Below, in pieces: positions 11,686-22,863 of a DNA stretch of 64,000 bases. The notes below the pieces were generated by a model. That model was not told where the DNA came from. It saw only the letters and a list, made by a program, of their open reading frames with translations, and ran no database searches. The stretch comes from Scleroderma bovista (lineage: Eukaryota > Basidiomycota > Agaricomycetes > Boletales > Sclerodermataceae): assembly GCA_037178675.1 (NCBI GenBank), contig JAYMGJ010000340.1, forward strand, positions 1-64,000. The letters are read 5' to 3'. The translations under genes were made by a program, and so were the position numbers. Positions within the stretch are counted from its first letter, which is position 1; each line of letters opens with the position of its first letter.

Positions 11686-14600
11686 ATGGCCAAGAAACCT
11701 GGGACCAAGAAAGCAGCGGCGAAAGCAGTCAAGAAGGAAAAGGCGGCCCAAAAGACTGCACGCAAGGAGAAGAAGAAGGTAACTAAGACAGCGAAAAATG
11801 GCCAGGATGATGACGACATGGACGATCTCGAAGGCATTCTCGAAAAGGTTCATCTCTCCAGATCACTCCTTCATCGGTCTGCTTATAGTAATGAACATTG
11901 CCCATGTTCACAGTAGATGCGGCTCGAGTGGGAAGAGGCCCATACAGTGACAGAGGAAGTCGTAGAAGGTCCCCCAAGTAAACGAGCCAATGCAACGCTA
12001 ACCGCATGCCCGAATGGAAATCACCTTTGGTGCATCGGTGGTGAGTATTTCAGCGAGGATGGAAAAGCGGTACGTCGTGTTTCTGGAAAATTTACCTCCG
12101 TCTCGCCAATGAAATCGACGTGTTACTTACATCTATGGTCCAGTATTTCTACAACGACGTCTTTCGTTACTCTCCTGACAAGGTTCGTTTACTTTGAAAG
12201 TTATTAGGGAAATACAGGGTTCCGTTTTCGAACTCGTTTTCGATGCTTCCGCGGTATCTCTCCGCACCTGTAGCTGGGGTTTTGGCCGTTTTTGGCCTTC
12301 ACCAACTCTCAAAACGAATTTTCAAAACGACATTGAAAACGGCTCGAAAACAGAACTCCGTATTCCCCTTTAATGCCCGTCCAAACCCCTGCCTCATATC
12401 GCTCCGTGCCTGAAGAATGAATGGCGTAAATTCATATCTCCAACCTGCCCTGGTCCACGTTCTGCTCACAGTGTAGTCGCCACCCCTGCTGCAGGTGGAA
12501 AGTTGTTCCTCTTTGGTATGTTGGCACTTGGACATGCTGCCAAGTGATTTTGCATATATGTAGTTTTGGTTTTGAATTGTCAACACCAGGTGGCGAATTC
12601 TCATCGCTGTACCAGAATAGTTTCCATCATTACCGCGATTTTTGGGTTTTTGACATCCCAACTCATTCATGGGAGCGGATCGAGACCAAGATACGCCCTA
12701 GTGCACGATCGGGACACCGGTAGGTTGGACCTGCTCAGGCTTGTGGATTTACTTCTCCGTCCTACAAAATATAATTCTGGCAGAATGGCGATCTGGAAGC
12801 ATTATATCATTCTTTTTGGCGGCTTTTATGACCCAGGGTACCGCAGTATGTGACATAACTACTGTGTTGCTAACCCTTTAACCTCTACATTTAATAGCTC
12901 AATACTTGAACGATACATGGTTCTTCGACACGCAGGAGTACAAGTGGAAACAGGTCGAATTCAGAGAGACGGACCGCAAGCCCCCGTAGGTCACCATATT
13001 TTCGACTGTACTTTCATATAGCCGTTCTGGAACGCTCGTGTTCTTGGTTGGCATGCAATATCCTCCGTGGTAACAACGCGCGCTGACCAAAAGCTCGCTT
13101 ACTGCAGGCCCCGCAGCGGCTTTTCGTTCCTCCCGACGCCTGAAGGAATCGTCGTTTATGGAGGATATTGCAAAGAATACACGAAGGGAAAGCGTCCTGT
13201 GGGGGTTATGTTGGATGACACGTGGTTTTTGCGAATCACGCTGGATCCGAGTGCTGCTACTCCAACATTCAAGTGGGAGAAACGCCGTGTACCGAGTTCT
13301 GCTCATGTGCCATCACCACGCGCGGGTGCGACGATGGCCTTGTGGAACACACGTGCAATAGGTATCATGTTTGGTGGTGTCACGGATGTCGAGCGCGATG
13401 AAGAAGGCATGGAAAGCGTGTTTTGGGCAGATTTGTAAGTACGCTGCCCATAACACATGCGCCGTCCAAGTGTGCGAGCCCGAGGGCTTATTTATTGCAG
13501 ATATGGATATCATGTGGAGACCAGCAGATGGTCTTCTATGAACCTCAAACGACCGAAAAAAACAGGTGGTACGAAAAAGAAGCAAACTCGCCCCAGCCCC
13601 GTCAATATACCCGTCTTCGATTCAGGTAACGAAGATGAAGGTGCGGAAGAAGACAAGGCGTGTATTCTTCCGTAACGCTCGGTGTGATGCATTTTTACTC
13701 TGTTCATAGCCCGCACCTTTTGTGAGAGGGGGAACCCATCCAAGTCAGGCCGCGAACATCGAACAAAATATGGACGACCCCGATTTGACTAAACCTATGG
13801 CAAGATACAACGCCATGTTGGCTGTGCTAAGAAACACATTGTACATGTGAGCACTCCCCCTTCTTCCAGTCCACTCATAACCCAAGTTTTTCAAGCTATG
13901 GTGGCATTATTGAACGTGGATCACGGGAGTATACCCTCGACGACTTCCATACCATCCAGCTTGATAAGCTTGACCGTTACATTTGTCTGCGTCCGATCAG
14001 TTTTATTGTCCTGGACAACGCAGAGAGTAGTAGCGAAGATGACAGTGGCGGTGATGACGACGACAGCAGTGATGACAGTAGCGACGGAATGGACGATGCG
14101 GAAGAGGAAGTTGGAAGTGAGTTCGAGGTGAAAAGTCGTAAAGGGAAGGGAAAGAAAGGTCGGAAACAGGAAGCGGAGAGCGACGAAGACGAAGCCAATG
14201 TCGATAAGAAAGAGCATGAAGCGGTTGGGGGTACTACGTTTTATGTCCTCTGTTCATACTGACCATCTATATCTAGGATCTTCGCACCCAGGCATCCGCA
14301 TTCATGACTGCCTCGACTGAGAATTCGGGTCGCTCTGCGGAGGATATACTAAGTGCTCCTATCCCAGGAGAAACCCTGGCTATGTTTTATGCGCGTTCTC
14401 GTGAGTCTCATTTTCTCTCCCACAACAGACCACGCAGAAGCGTTTCAAGGGGTCCTATATATCTGATCTACGGAGAATGACCTACATGCACCTACAGGTG
14501 AATATTGGGCCCAAAAGGCACATGCTCGAGGTGCTGTCGACAGCCGTGGAAAGCAGCTTAGACGCGACGGGTTCGGTTTGGCCGAAGAACGCTATGGTGT

Positions 14601-14777
14601 GTCTCTCATACTCTGTGCCGCAGAGTACTGACGGTGGTTACAGCTGAATACAAACCGATTTTGGAGGAGGCGGAAAAGATACTGGCGGAAGCTGGGCTTG
14701 ATGACAAGGAGATGAGGGAGATGACCCGGGATGTGAGCGGTGTTCCAAGTGGGGTGCAAAGCAGGAATCGCAGATAG
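11686..14777 (+). CDS. Kelch-repeat protein, Kel3/KLHDC4 type
   Basis: About 668 aa in 14 exons: 11686-11847, 11917-12069, 12144-12182, 12416-12515, 12590-12719, 12784-12845, 12898-12985, 13108-13434, 13501 to about 13659, 13745-13846, 13896-14223, 14277-14400, 14498-14596, 14644-14777. The Lys-rich start (MAKKPGTKKAAAKAVKKEK) is typical of the family. Kelch blades follow with the expected GG and W/Y spacing: LFLFGGEFSS, YIILFGGFYDPGY, GIVVYGGYCKEYT, IMFGGVTDVERDE and YMYGGI-type. A long Asp/Ser/Glu acidic stretch comes next, then the conserved tail DLRTQASAFM and AMFYARSREYWAQKA. The family is linked to ribosome-associated or vacuolar roles in yeast, so function is only suggested. The end of exon 9 could also lie at 13671. 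Intron 3 is inflated by a MITE. Confidence 0.88.
12207..12369. mobile_element. MITE inside intron 3 of the kelch gene
   Basis: A 163-bp element with imperfect terminal inverted repeats of about 40 bp: the left end starts GGGAAATACAGGGTTCCG, and the reverse complement of the right end starts AGGGGAATACGGAGTTCTG; both continue into TTTTCGA and CGTTTTC. It is flanked by TTA on both sides (12204-12206 and 12370-12372), a 3-bp TWA-type target duplication as used by PIF/Harbinger (Tourist-like) elements. Removing it leaves an intron of about 67 bp, the normal size here. It encodes nothing. Confidence 0.75.
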
Positions 14778-14997
14778 TCTGTGTAGTCCCTGGACTCTGT
14801 ATTTAGTCGGTTTACCAATACGTTCCGACATTTTGTGGAAAGGGGCTTCACCCTGCGTTGGCCGTCATGGCCACTTATGGCAATTGTCTTCTCCACTCAA
14901 CACCACATTATTATGGTAGGATCCCTCGAATGCCCTTGTCGACGTGCAGCTAACCCTGTGCCCACTGCTCCAGACCCTGCGAGACATATCAACCTCC

Positions 14998-15567
14998 ATG
15001 AATACATCCGGTACTTCAGTTGACCCGTCCGTGTCCACAGCATCTTCAACACATACTGGCCACGGTCACTCCGCCATGCCTGCAGAGCTCGAACAGACAC
15101 TTTCAATGCTTTCTTCTCACAGATCTGTACTGGGGTATATTCTTCTTTCGCGTGGCGAGCAAGTCAGCATTATCCGACACTCGGGAGTGGTGTTCGAGGG
15201 CGAGCAGGGCAAGAAATACGCGGCTGTCATTAGACGCATCATCGAGAGCGTGAAAGCAGGGCTTGAGGAAGTTAGCGGGGAAGAGAATGACGGGGTATGT
15301 CTATATGTTCTCATATCGTGTGCTCGGAGCTGGCGTTGTGATCGGACCATCGGATCATTGACGAGGTTCATTGGGAATCCTTTTGGACTGATGCGACTAT
15401 TTTTCATTGCAGGACAGTATACGTTTTATGAGGATACGAACAAAAAGACACGAGCTGATGATCTCGCCGGGTAAGTGCATCCACCCGTCATTAACCGCTG
15501 TTCTGACGGGGGATGAATTGCAGATGATCGATATTTGCTGGCGGTGTTACACGACCCAGCGGCATAA
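14998..15567 (+). CDS. Roadblock/LC7-domain protein (dynein light chain type)
   Basis: 132 aa from exons 14998-15294, 15413-15470 and 15524-15567. After a Ser/Thr-rich leader of about 27 residues comes a single roadblock domain: LEQTLSMLSSHRSVLGYILL, IIRHSGVVFEG, YAAVIRRIIESVKAGLEEV, then IRFMRIRTKRHELMISPDD and the closing LLAVLHDPAA. This matches the DYNLRB homodimer fold of cytoplasmic dynein. LAMTOR/Mgl-type roadblock proteins share the fold, but the RTKRHELMI..PD signature favours the dynein light chain. Intron 1 is somewhat long (118 bp). It lies 220 bp downstream of the kelch gene on the same strand. Confidence 0.88.
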
Positions 15568-17003
15568 TTGTGCCAATTTCATGTTTCATATCGCATCTGT
15601 ATTCCTAGGATTTCTTTTTAAACATTATTCAAATCTAGGGCTTAATATGCGGTCGGTCCATATGATCTAGAGCACCGTACTGAACTATATCTTCCCTATA
15701 AATTTTGTCAGTCGCGGTGCTTGGAAACGATGTGACCTTGGAAGACAATACAATCTCGCAGCAGAGCTCAGCTGAAATCGCCTAGCCTGGACTACACAGA
15801 CCACCATCGCAAGCTGCACAGGAGTCAGCACACAACTGTTCGAACCACATCGGCACAATAGTCTTGTGGTAGATGTCCGTGGAACCCCTTGTTAGCATCC
15901 GCTGATTTTTACCACGACAGGGTCAACCATGTAGAACTCAGAGGCAAATAGAAATGCAGCAGTACATTCGTATAGTGAAACTACTATCACTGGGACCAAC
16001 GGGGATGCTATTTTCAGCCTGGAACGATTGAAAGTGCTTTTCTGCTTCGCTTCAAGTCCCACGATTGCTACTAAATGTTTGGCTTATGTTTTCGAGCTCT
16101 GTCTTCCGTGCTGAGGAAACATGGGAACTAACGAAGTAACTTGATGAGTTCCAAGCGCGTGGCCGATATTTCCTCGTCGATTCTAGAGGGTCTCAAAACC
16201 GTTCGACAAAATGTGGTATTGAAGCCATTCAATGAAGATGGATCAAGCGTGCCAGGATGTTCCCTGTCGTTCTAGTCTTTCTCATCCATATAGACTTGCA
16301 GGGTCTGCGAATTTGATTACGTGGTGCGATAGAGGCAGCAAGAAACGGTACCATACCAGGTACAAACTGCCTTACTTTGGGTGCCTACGTCGAGCCAGCA
16401 ACACAAATCACATGTGCCTATAACGAGGGACAGCACCGTTTCATGAAATCTTGTTAGATTCACTAGGAACAATGCACAGCAGTGTATACAAACCATCGTC
16501 ATCGGTTGCGTTCATTTTATGCACGATACATGATTGATGGACCGAGTTGTCCTCACAACAACTGTCTGAGGGATCATGGCCCCAGCATCGCCAACTGGAT
16601 AAAAGGGATGTCTAATTGTTGGCGTGTGATATTTCGAGGGACACACCTGTTATAATTCACATCCCTGAGCTGGCGACAAGAGGCTGTTGCGTGAAACGTG
16701 GGTCATGATGCTCTGCATGTTCGAGGCTTGCCACTCACATCCATCTAGTACGATTGCACTTGGCCCGCTGGTCGTCGTTGTTAGATTCGTTCGCGAAAAA
16801 GTAACCAGGTAAGCGAATATTAGCTTTGTATCTGTTTGCAAGTCCAACTTGATCCCCTTACCTCCGACTTCATCGAAAACCAACTTTCAGCTTTGCGGAG
16901 CGATACCTCGCACCAAAAGATATCCTTACGACCCTCCCAAAAATCTGACGCGTACCCACTTTCATTCTGTACACTACCCAGCTAATACCTCCCCCGAACG
17001 ACC
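15568..17003. other. Intergenic stretch, nothing recognised
   Basis: 1.4 kb with only short reading frames (under 90 codons) and no repeats or RNA gene that I could recognise. The last 200 bp or so are presumably the CHS7 promoter. Confidence 0.5.
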
Positions 17004-18281
17004 ATGACTCGGTTTGGCGACTTTCAAACCTTGTGTTCCCAGGTTCCATCATATCCCTGGTGCAACCTCTTCTACCGCCAGGTGTGCTTTTCAATCGACC
17101 CATCTCCACCATCTAGACGCTCATGTAGTGCATTATAAGCTACTTCACAATAACGCTTCAGTCCTCACCGGATTATCTGCCGATGCAACAACCGCACCCG
17201 TCGGCGTTAATCCGCAATGCGGCATACCCAACGTCAAAGCGAATGGATCTCTAGGGAACATCGCGAATATTATCGCCTGTGGCATCAGCGTGTTCATCGT
17301 CTTGTCGCTGATTGTACTTGCTGGCCGGAGAAAAGCAGCCGTTGGTGAGTTCCCCCCCGCTCGCCCGGGCACGTTTTTCTGATCGACGCGCCGGGGGCTA
17401 TCATCTAGGGCGCACCGAAATACGATTATTCTTTTGCATATACCTCCTGACGCTACCGTTCCAACTTTTGACAACGGGCTCCGTGCTCGAACAGGGTTCC
17501 ACGGCTTTGGTAGCGCTCACTGCCATACATGCGGGTCTGGTTGCTACGCTATTCTGGTCGTTGCTGGGCAATGCTATCGTAGCAACCCAGGTCATAGAAG
17601 ACGGCACTCTTAGTGCTCTCATAGTACGTTTCCTCGACCCTTTCTTGCAATTCAATCGCCTTCTCACCAAAGCGATAAGCCACTTTCCATCGTCGGCCTC
17701 GCCTTCTTCGTCGCGACGACGTATATATCTCTTGATGTAGCCCTTACCATTTCGCGGACGCTTGGGCCCTCCAACCCTCCACAAGCACTCTCCAGCATAC
17801 CCCTCTTTGTACTGACCACCATCTGGCCTGCGGTGTGAGTATCTCTATGAATGTCTAGATAAGATCTCACGAACACCCCTCTCGATTTGTCCAGCGCCAC
17901 TCTTATCTACTTCTTCATCATGCTGTACATCGTGGTGGCTATTCTTAACGAGATCCGTCCGCTGTGGTACTACATCCTTTCAGGAATTCTCTTTGTAGTC
18001 AGCCAGCTTGCCTACTTCCTCCTGAGCAAGGTGATATGTAAGGTGCGTAGACTATAGTGGTGTGCCCCGTATTCACCAATCGATTGAGATGCTGCCGAAC
18101 AGGGTTCATCGAAAGTCGATGGCTCTTTCATAGCGACTCTCCTCGAGACGGCCGCGGTTGCTGTGCTCTACATTGCATGGCGGAGTATCACAGAAGGTAC
18201 GTCATTGATATGGTTTATGTCCTGATAACACTTACAGGCCCTGCAGAGGATTGGGATAACGATGTATACTTCCCGTCATAG
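17004..18281 (+). CDS. CHS7: Chitin synthase export chaperone Chs7
   Basis: ER membrane chaperone needed for export of a class IV-type chitin synthase (yeast Chs3). Seven exons: 17004-17081, 17140-17344, 17409-17623, 17680-17834, 17895-18042, 18103-18196, 18238-18281, giving 312 aa against 316 in yeast. The N-terminus MTRFGDFQTLCSQVPSYPWC matches the family's FGDF..(I/L)C...P..LC pattern. NPQCGIPNV corresponds to the conserved P-Q-C-Y block, and multiple hydrophobic segments follow (IANIIACGISVFIVLSLIVL, TEIRLFFCIYLLTLPFQLL, GLAFFVATTYISLDVALTI, LIYFFIMLYIVVAIL, IWR-type last helix), ending in the acidic WDNDVYFPS tail. Several introns fall between membrane segments. Family assignment is strong; which chitin synthase it serves cannot be told. 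Confidence 0.9.
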
Positions 18282-19367
18282 CGGCGATGCATGTTACGGA
18301 CCCTTGATGCCGACGTACTCACTCAGTCACGACCCCCCATCCTTTCGCTCTGTACTGACTCCGTGTTTTCGACCCCCCACGGAATGTATCAAGCTCCCGC
18401 TGGCCGTCTCCCTACAGCACCTCCGCTGTTGCAATATGTTGACTTTGGAATCTGCTGGATGTACCATTCCCTCCCCCTAATCTTTACCTTGTGTATATCT
18501 CAGCCTCTCTGCGAGACTTGGAAATGCTGCCCTCTTTTCCACTGTACATATGTTCAGCTGCGCCCGCTTTTGACTCTTTTTAATTATCTGGCGTCAGGGA
18601 GGTCTAGGTTTATTCGACATTGGATAAGTAGCCTGTAACTTGGTAGTTAGTAGTAGGGTGTTTTGTACTGCATAACACGAAGAACATTATTCCATTATTA
18701 CATAACCTGCCTTTGTTTTTCCGAGGTGCGAACTACAAATTGAACAATGATCTGGATTCTGCAAATAATAGAAGATAGATCTTCGAGTGAGATTGGCAGC
18801 CTATCCGATTGCTTGGCAAAGAGCAAACTGCTTCTGGGATTTCCTGTCTGATGTGCCGCACTTGTCGGAATACACTTGAAGTACTATGTAGAAGTTACGG
18901 TGATCGGGAAGTGTACGGAAGAGCTAGACTCGTCGAGAATATAGGCACACGAGTGTCCGAGTCGGAGACTTGACGTGATTCGAATTCGCCGGCCGTGGAC
19001 AAATGAATACGTCGTAAACGCCCTTGTCAGGTGTATTGTACCCCGTCAATTATACAGCAGTACATACACCCAAGTTCACCGTGCGGTTGTGGAGAAAAAA
19101 GGAAAGTATACGTTCACACTACAGTCTAACACTACATACATACATACATCTAACAACAGGGGAATGAAAGGGCGATGGGACGGCTGGCGGATATGAAAAA
19201 AGGAATGTGGACATGCCTGGCAGCTTGCGGGCGGCACACGTATCAGAAATAACGAGTAGAGTGGAAAGCGCTGTCGAGAAATAACTAAGGACCAATAAAG
19301 AAAGAGTGCAGCCCTTTACATCCAGACGCACAAAAAGCGTCTGAAGAAAGCAAACGTCGGCCGTATC
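18282..19367. other. Intergenic stretch, nothing recognised
   Basis: 1.1 kb between CHS7 and the convergent unknown gene. It contains a short (CATA)n run near 19132-19150. The ORF at 18291-18638 overlaps the CHS7 3' end and shows no family signature. Confidence 0.5.
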
Positions 19368-20491
19368 CTAATCGTCTCCAGGGTCGGGGACATAGAGCTG
19401 CTGGATGCTTGTCTGTACTTCGATGTACACCCAACCCTTGTCCGACGCAGTGCTCCGAAGAGAGTTCATTCGCCGCGGGAATCCTGGGAGCTTGTATTTG
19501 ATACTGCCGCTCTTCGTACGGGAGAGTGAACGTCTCGACGGGGACCTTGACAGGAGGAAGAAGAGGTTACGTCCGTCTGAGGCTGGCTTTGGTAATTCTG
19601 ACTTGGTCCTTATTCCTGTGACGGGTTTATGACTCTCGGCGTCAGGACGGCGTTTACGTAGACGCCGACGTGGGGGTGATTGTGACGGAGATGAAGGGCC
19701 TTTGTCTTTAGGGGTCCTCGAGCCCAAGACGGGGGAGTGGTGAGGGCTTCCGACGTACGTTGTCGCCGTCGAAAAGCGTGAGGTCTATATCACCATTCAT
19801 GCCGACTGCGCTGAGACATGCGGGAGACATACGCACCAAATGACCGCGCTTTCCGGTGACCGAGTGCTCCTCCATGCCACGCACCTCAGGGATACGAGAC
19901 CTGAACAGCGAGGTTCTCGCCGACTGCGGGGTACCAGGATCCACCCTGGTTGATCGGGGGATATGGAGGGAACGAGAAGACCGCAGGGGTACTTCTCGCT
20001 TAGGGGTGTCCTTTGTGTCCACCGCTGAGGAAGTGCGTGTCAGCGTCCTGGGTTCCCTGTACCGCAGCGAGCGACTGGGAACACGGTACAAAAACGTGCG
20101 GAAAGCGCCATGAAGCGACGAGCGAGGGGCGACGCCGTCTGGTACGGGGTCTGTGCCACGATCAGACGAAGTGGCCTGGGATGCCGTATCACCGTACACG
20201 CCGGAATGGGGTGCAGGGTTCGGGTGGGTGTCGCTTTCCAGAAGGCGTGCGCCTGAGAAGGTGAGCATGCCCTCGTCGGGGTCCCAGAGGGCTGCGAATG
20301 TCAGTGAGGCTTTGGGGGACAGGATGTCGGACCAGCGGTGTTCGTCCTCGGTGGTCGGGGTGGAGGAGCTGTAGGCACTGGAGTCGTCCATGGGGAGGAA
20401 TATCTGAGAGGTATGGATACTCTGCTGGGATGAGGAAGACGGTGCGAGGATGGGATGGGCTACTCACCTGGACTTTGCCGGGGGAACTCAT
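19368..20491 (-). CDS. Uncharacterised Ser/Arg-rich basic protein
   Basis: Not recognised. Exon 1 is 20491-20468 (MSSPGKVQ), followed by a clear 64-bp intron with GTGAGT/CTCAG ends. Exon 2 starts at 20403 (IFLPMDDSSAY) and runs to about 19757. The last exon ends with the stop at 19368 (QQLYVPDPGDD). The splice between 19757 and about 19700 is uncertain: the best donor (GTACGT, 19756) does not match the nearest AG in phase. The protein is about 330-340 aa, rich in Ser, Arg, Pro and Thr, with acidic and mixed stretches (ALWDPDEGMLTFSGARLLES), a basic cluster PRRRLRKRR and SRSPSRRSLSRTKS, which look disordered and phosphorylatable. A structured patch WVYIEVQTSIQQLYV closes it. It is divergent from VPS74 (660 bp between starts). 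Confidence 0.6.
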
Positions 20492-21151
20492 GGGGAGGCA
20501 GCTGGCCAGTGGCAGCGTCGAAATACGATGAGAGGGAGGGGAGAGAGAGGTCTATGTTTCTAGGGGGTGGTCGTATGCCTGCACACGGGAGAAGGTGGCA
20601 AGGTCGGAATGAAAATTTATGCAGAGTTTTAATGCCCCCCACGCGGGAGTGAAATCACGTACTAGTAGCAAAGGCTGTCGGCACCTCCTCTCTGGGTCAC
20701 GTGGGTGCCCCATGGAGGTTGGGCAATAGCGTCGTCCAGCAGACCACTTGGGGATTGGGGGGCGCCCTTCTGTCTTCTATTCGAAGAAATGCCTCTCGTG
20801 GGCGGACGAAGAAGTCTCGGGCCTCTCCAACGGTGGATCGTGTGTGGAATACGTGTTTGCATGGCAACAGAGCGTAGGATGAAATCTATGGTCGAGCTCG
20901 AGTGACAGACCGTGTTTGCCGTCGACCACGGCAGGACAGAACGTGAACGAGGAACGCCATGGAGTGTAGCATCTGAGTATCGAGTATCCAAGTGTCTCTG
21001 GGTGAACCCATGTTTGTGGGATAATACAAGTTGGGTAACCGTGACTTTGACTGCGCCCCTTGCTCTGCTCGTCTCCGCGAATAATAGAACTCACCACCAC
21101 ACACGCTATCAACGCCGTTCACTTTGCCACCACGAAACCCCATCCCCACAT
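20492..21151. promoter_or_regulatory. Shared upstream region of the unknown gene and VPS74
   Basis: 660 bp between two divergent start codons, without a gene. It must hold both promoters; no clear TATA box was seen. Confidence 0.4.
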
Positions 21152-22523
21152 ATGAGCTCAAACACAGGCCTCTCTCGTCGACGGGTCCCCAATGCCACTT
21201 CATCGCCCGACGACACGTCGGGCTCTACCCGCCATACGAATGGCTCGCCCTCCAACGGGACATCCCACGCCGGCTCAGCATTCGAAGGCGGAAACAAAAT
21301 TGCATGTGACCCTCGCGACCTCGATCAAGACCAAGAGGAGACCCGCGCTGGGGGCAAGCTACCGCGTCTCACCATCATGGAGGAAGTCCTTCTGCTCGGC
21401 TTGAAAGACAAGCATGTACGTGTACATGCCACCATCATGCCATCACTACCTTTCCACACCCCTTTATCGTTTCGCTCAATTTTTGCGTTTGGATGTCCCC
21501 CGTCTTCCCCTTATTCAAGCAATTCCTTGTGCAAATACTCATACTTTCCGTGGAGCACCTGAAGCACTCCACCTTTTGCTCATAGAAGCCTGCATGTTGA
21601 TATTCATACAGGGTTATCTCTCATTTTGGAACGACAGCATCTCGTATGCTCTGCGGGGATGCATCCTCGTCGAGCTAGCTCTGCGCCGTCGCATAGCGCT
21701 TGTCAAAGATACCCATCGCCGGAGGAACCCACTCGCAGAACGTCTAGTCGAAGTCATCGATGACAAACAGACGGGCGAGACTATACTCGACGAAGCGTTG
21801 AAAATGATGAAAGCACAAGAAACGGACAGATTCACTATCAGTGCATGGATAGACCTTCTAAGCGGTGAGTAAACCTTTTTTTCCGGGGGACGGATGGACA
21901 CAGCTTGATAAGGTATAGGTGAGACGTGGAACGTGATGAAGATTGGCTACCAGCTGAAACAAGTTCGCGAGCGGCTCGCAAAGGGTTTGGTGGACAAGGG
22001 CATTCTCCGAACAGAGAAGCGCAATTTTCTCCTGTTCGACATGGCCACACACCCTGTGGCCGATGTCCGAACGAAGGACGGCATCGTCACCCGCGTCGTC
22101 TCGCTCCTGACCGCGAACACATCCACCGTACCCCCGAGTGCCCTGGACAAGGAAGGGATACAGTGCAGGGTCGCGCGAGCCATATGTCTGGTATGCGCGG
22201 CATATGCAGCCAGTGTGCTCGACAATGCACTCGGACGACTCACTTACGAGGATCGGGAGGCTGCATTCCAAAGATGCGACGAAATCCTGGCCGAGTTCTC
22301 GTGCTGGCCATTCGGGAGCAATTCTGGGCAGGGCGGCAGCAGCAGCGGGCGGAGACGAGAGGCACTCAGGATCGGGATGGGGAGCAGTGCACCAAGTGGT
22401 CGGGAGAGCATCTTGGGGCTGCTTCAAGAGGTCAAGCGAGAGATGAGTGGCGAGGAAGACCTTGGATTTGAGCTGATCGCGGGTGTGCTCGAGGTCCTTT
22501 CCAAGTTGGATTCCCTGTTGTGA
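21152..22523 (+). CDS. VPS74: GOLPH3 / Vps74 phosphatidylinositol-4-phosphate effector
   Basis: Golgi PI4P-binding adaptor that retains glycosyltransferases. Exons 21152-21415, 21612-21864 and 21919-22523 give 373 aa (yeast Vps74 345). The start at 21152 yields [15 protein letters not shown], the usual basic N-terminus. Then come near-invariant family blocks: [105 protein letters not shown] and the C-terminal helices [13 protein letters not shown] and [22 protein letters not shown] Gly/Ser/Arg-rich insertion (about 317-330) precedes the last helix. Intron 1 (196 bp) is long for this window. Identification is very firm. Confidence 0.95.
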
Positions 22524-22863
22524 CCGTCGATCTTGTGCTTTTTTCCGTTCGATATATCCAAACTAGCATTGACGTTGTCGATTGCAAATCGGACACAACG
22601 GAGGAGGCAAATGCAGCTTGTTGCCGTGCATATGTTATTTTCATGTCGTCATAAGTCTCCAATGTCCCTCCTCTGACTAAGACGCACTCTCCATCCCGGA
22701 GCCACGGCAAGTGAAACAGGATTCTGCCGTGCACGCTGCCGACAGCCCGTCCCTGAGCGCTGAGCATCCATCGTTCATCAACCTTAGCCTTGGAGCACTT
22801 ATAATACGGCATCCAGGTCCTCTGGTCGTGTGCTTCCCCCACCTTACGCTCTCCAGCCCAGCC
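22524..22863. promoter_or_regulatory. VPS74 3' flank and G-alpha promoter
   Basis: 340 bp without a gene. An AT-rich CTTATAATA word near 22798 lies about 60 bp before the G-alpha start and may be its TATA element. Confidence 0.35.

Noticed and set aside
18291..18638. 115-codon ORF just after CHS7
   Set aside because: Lies in the CHS7 3' flank with no signature or splice support.
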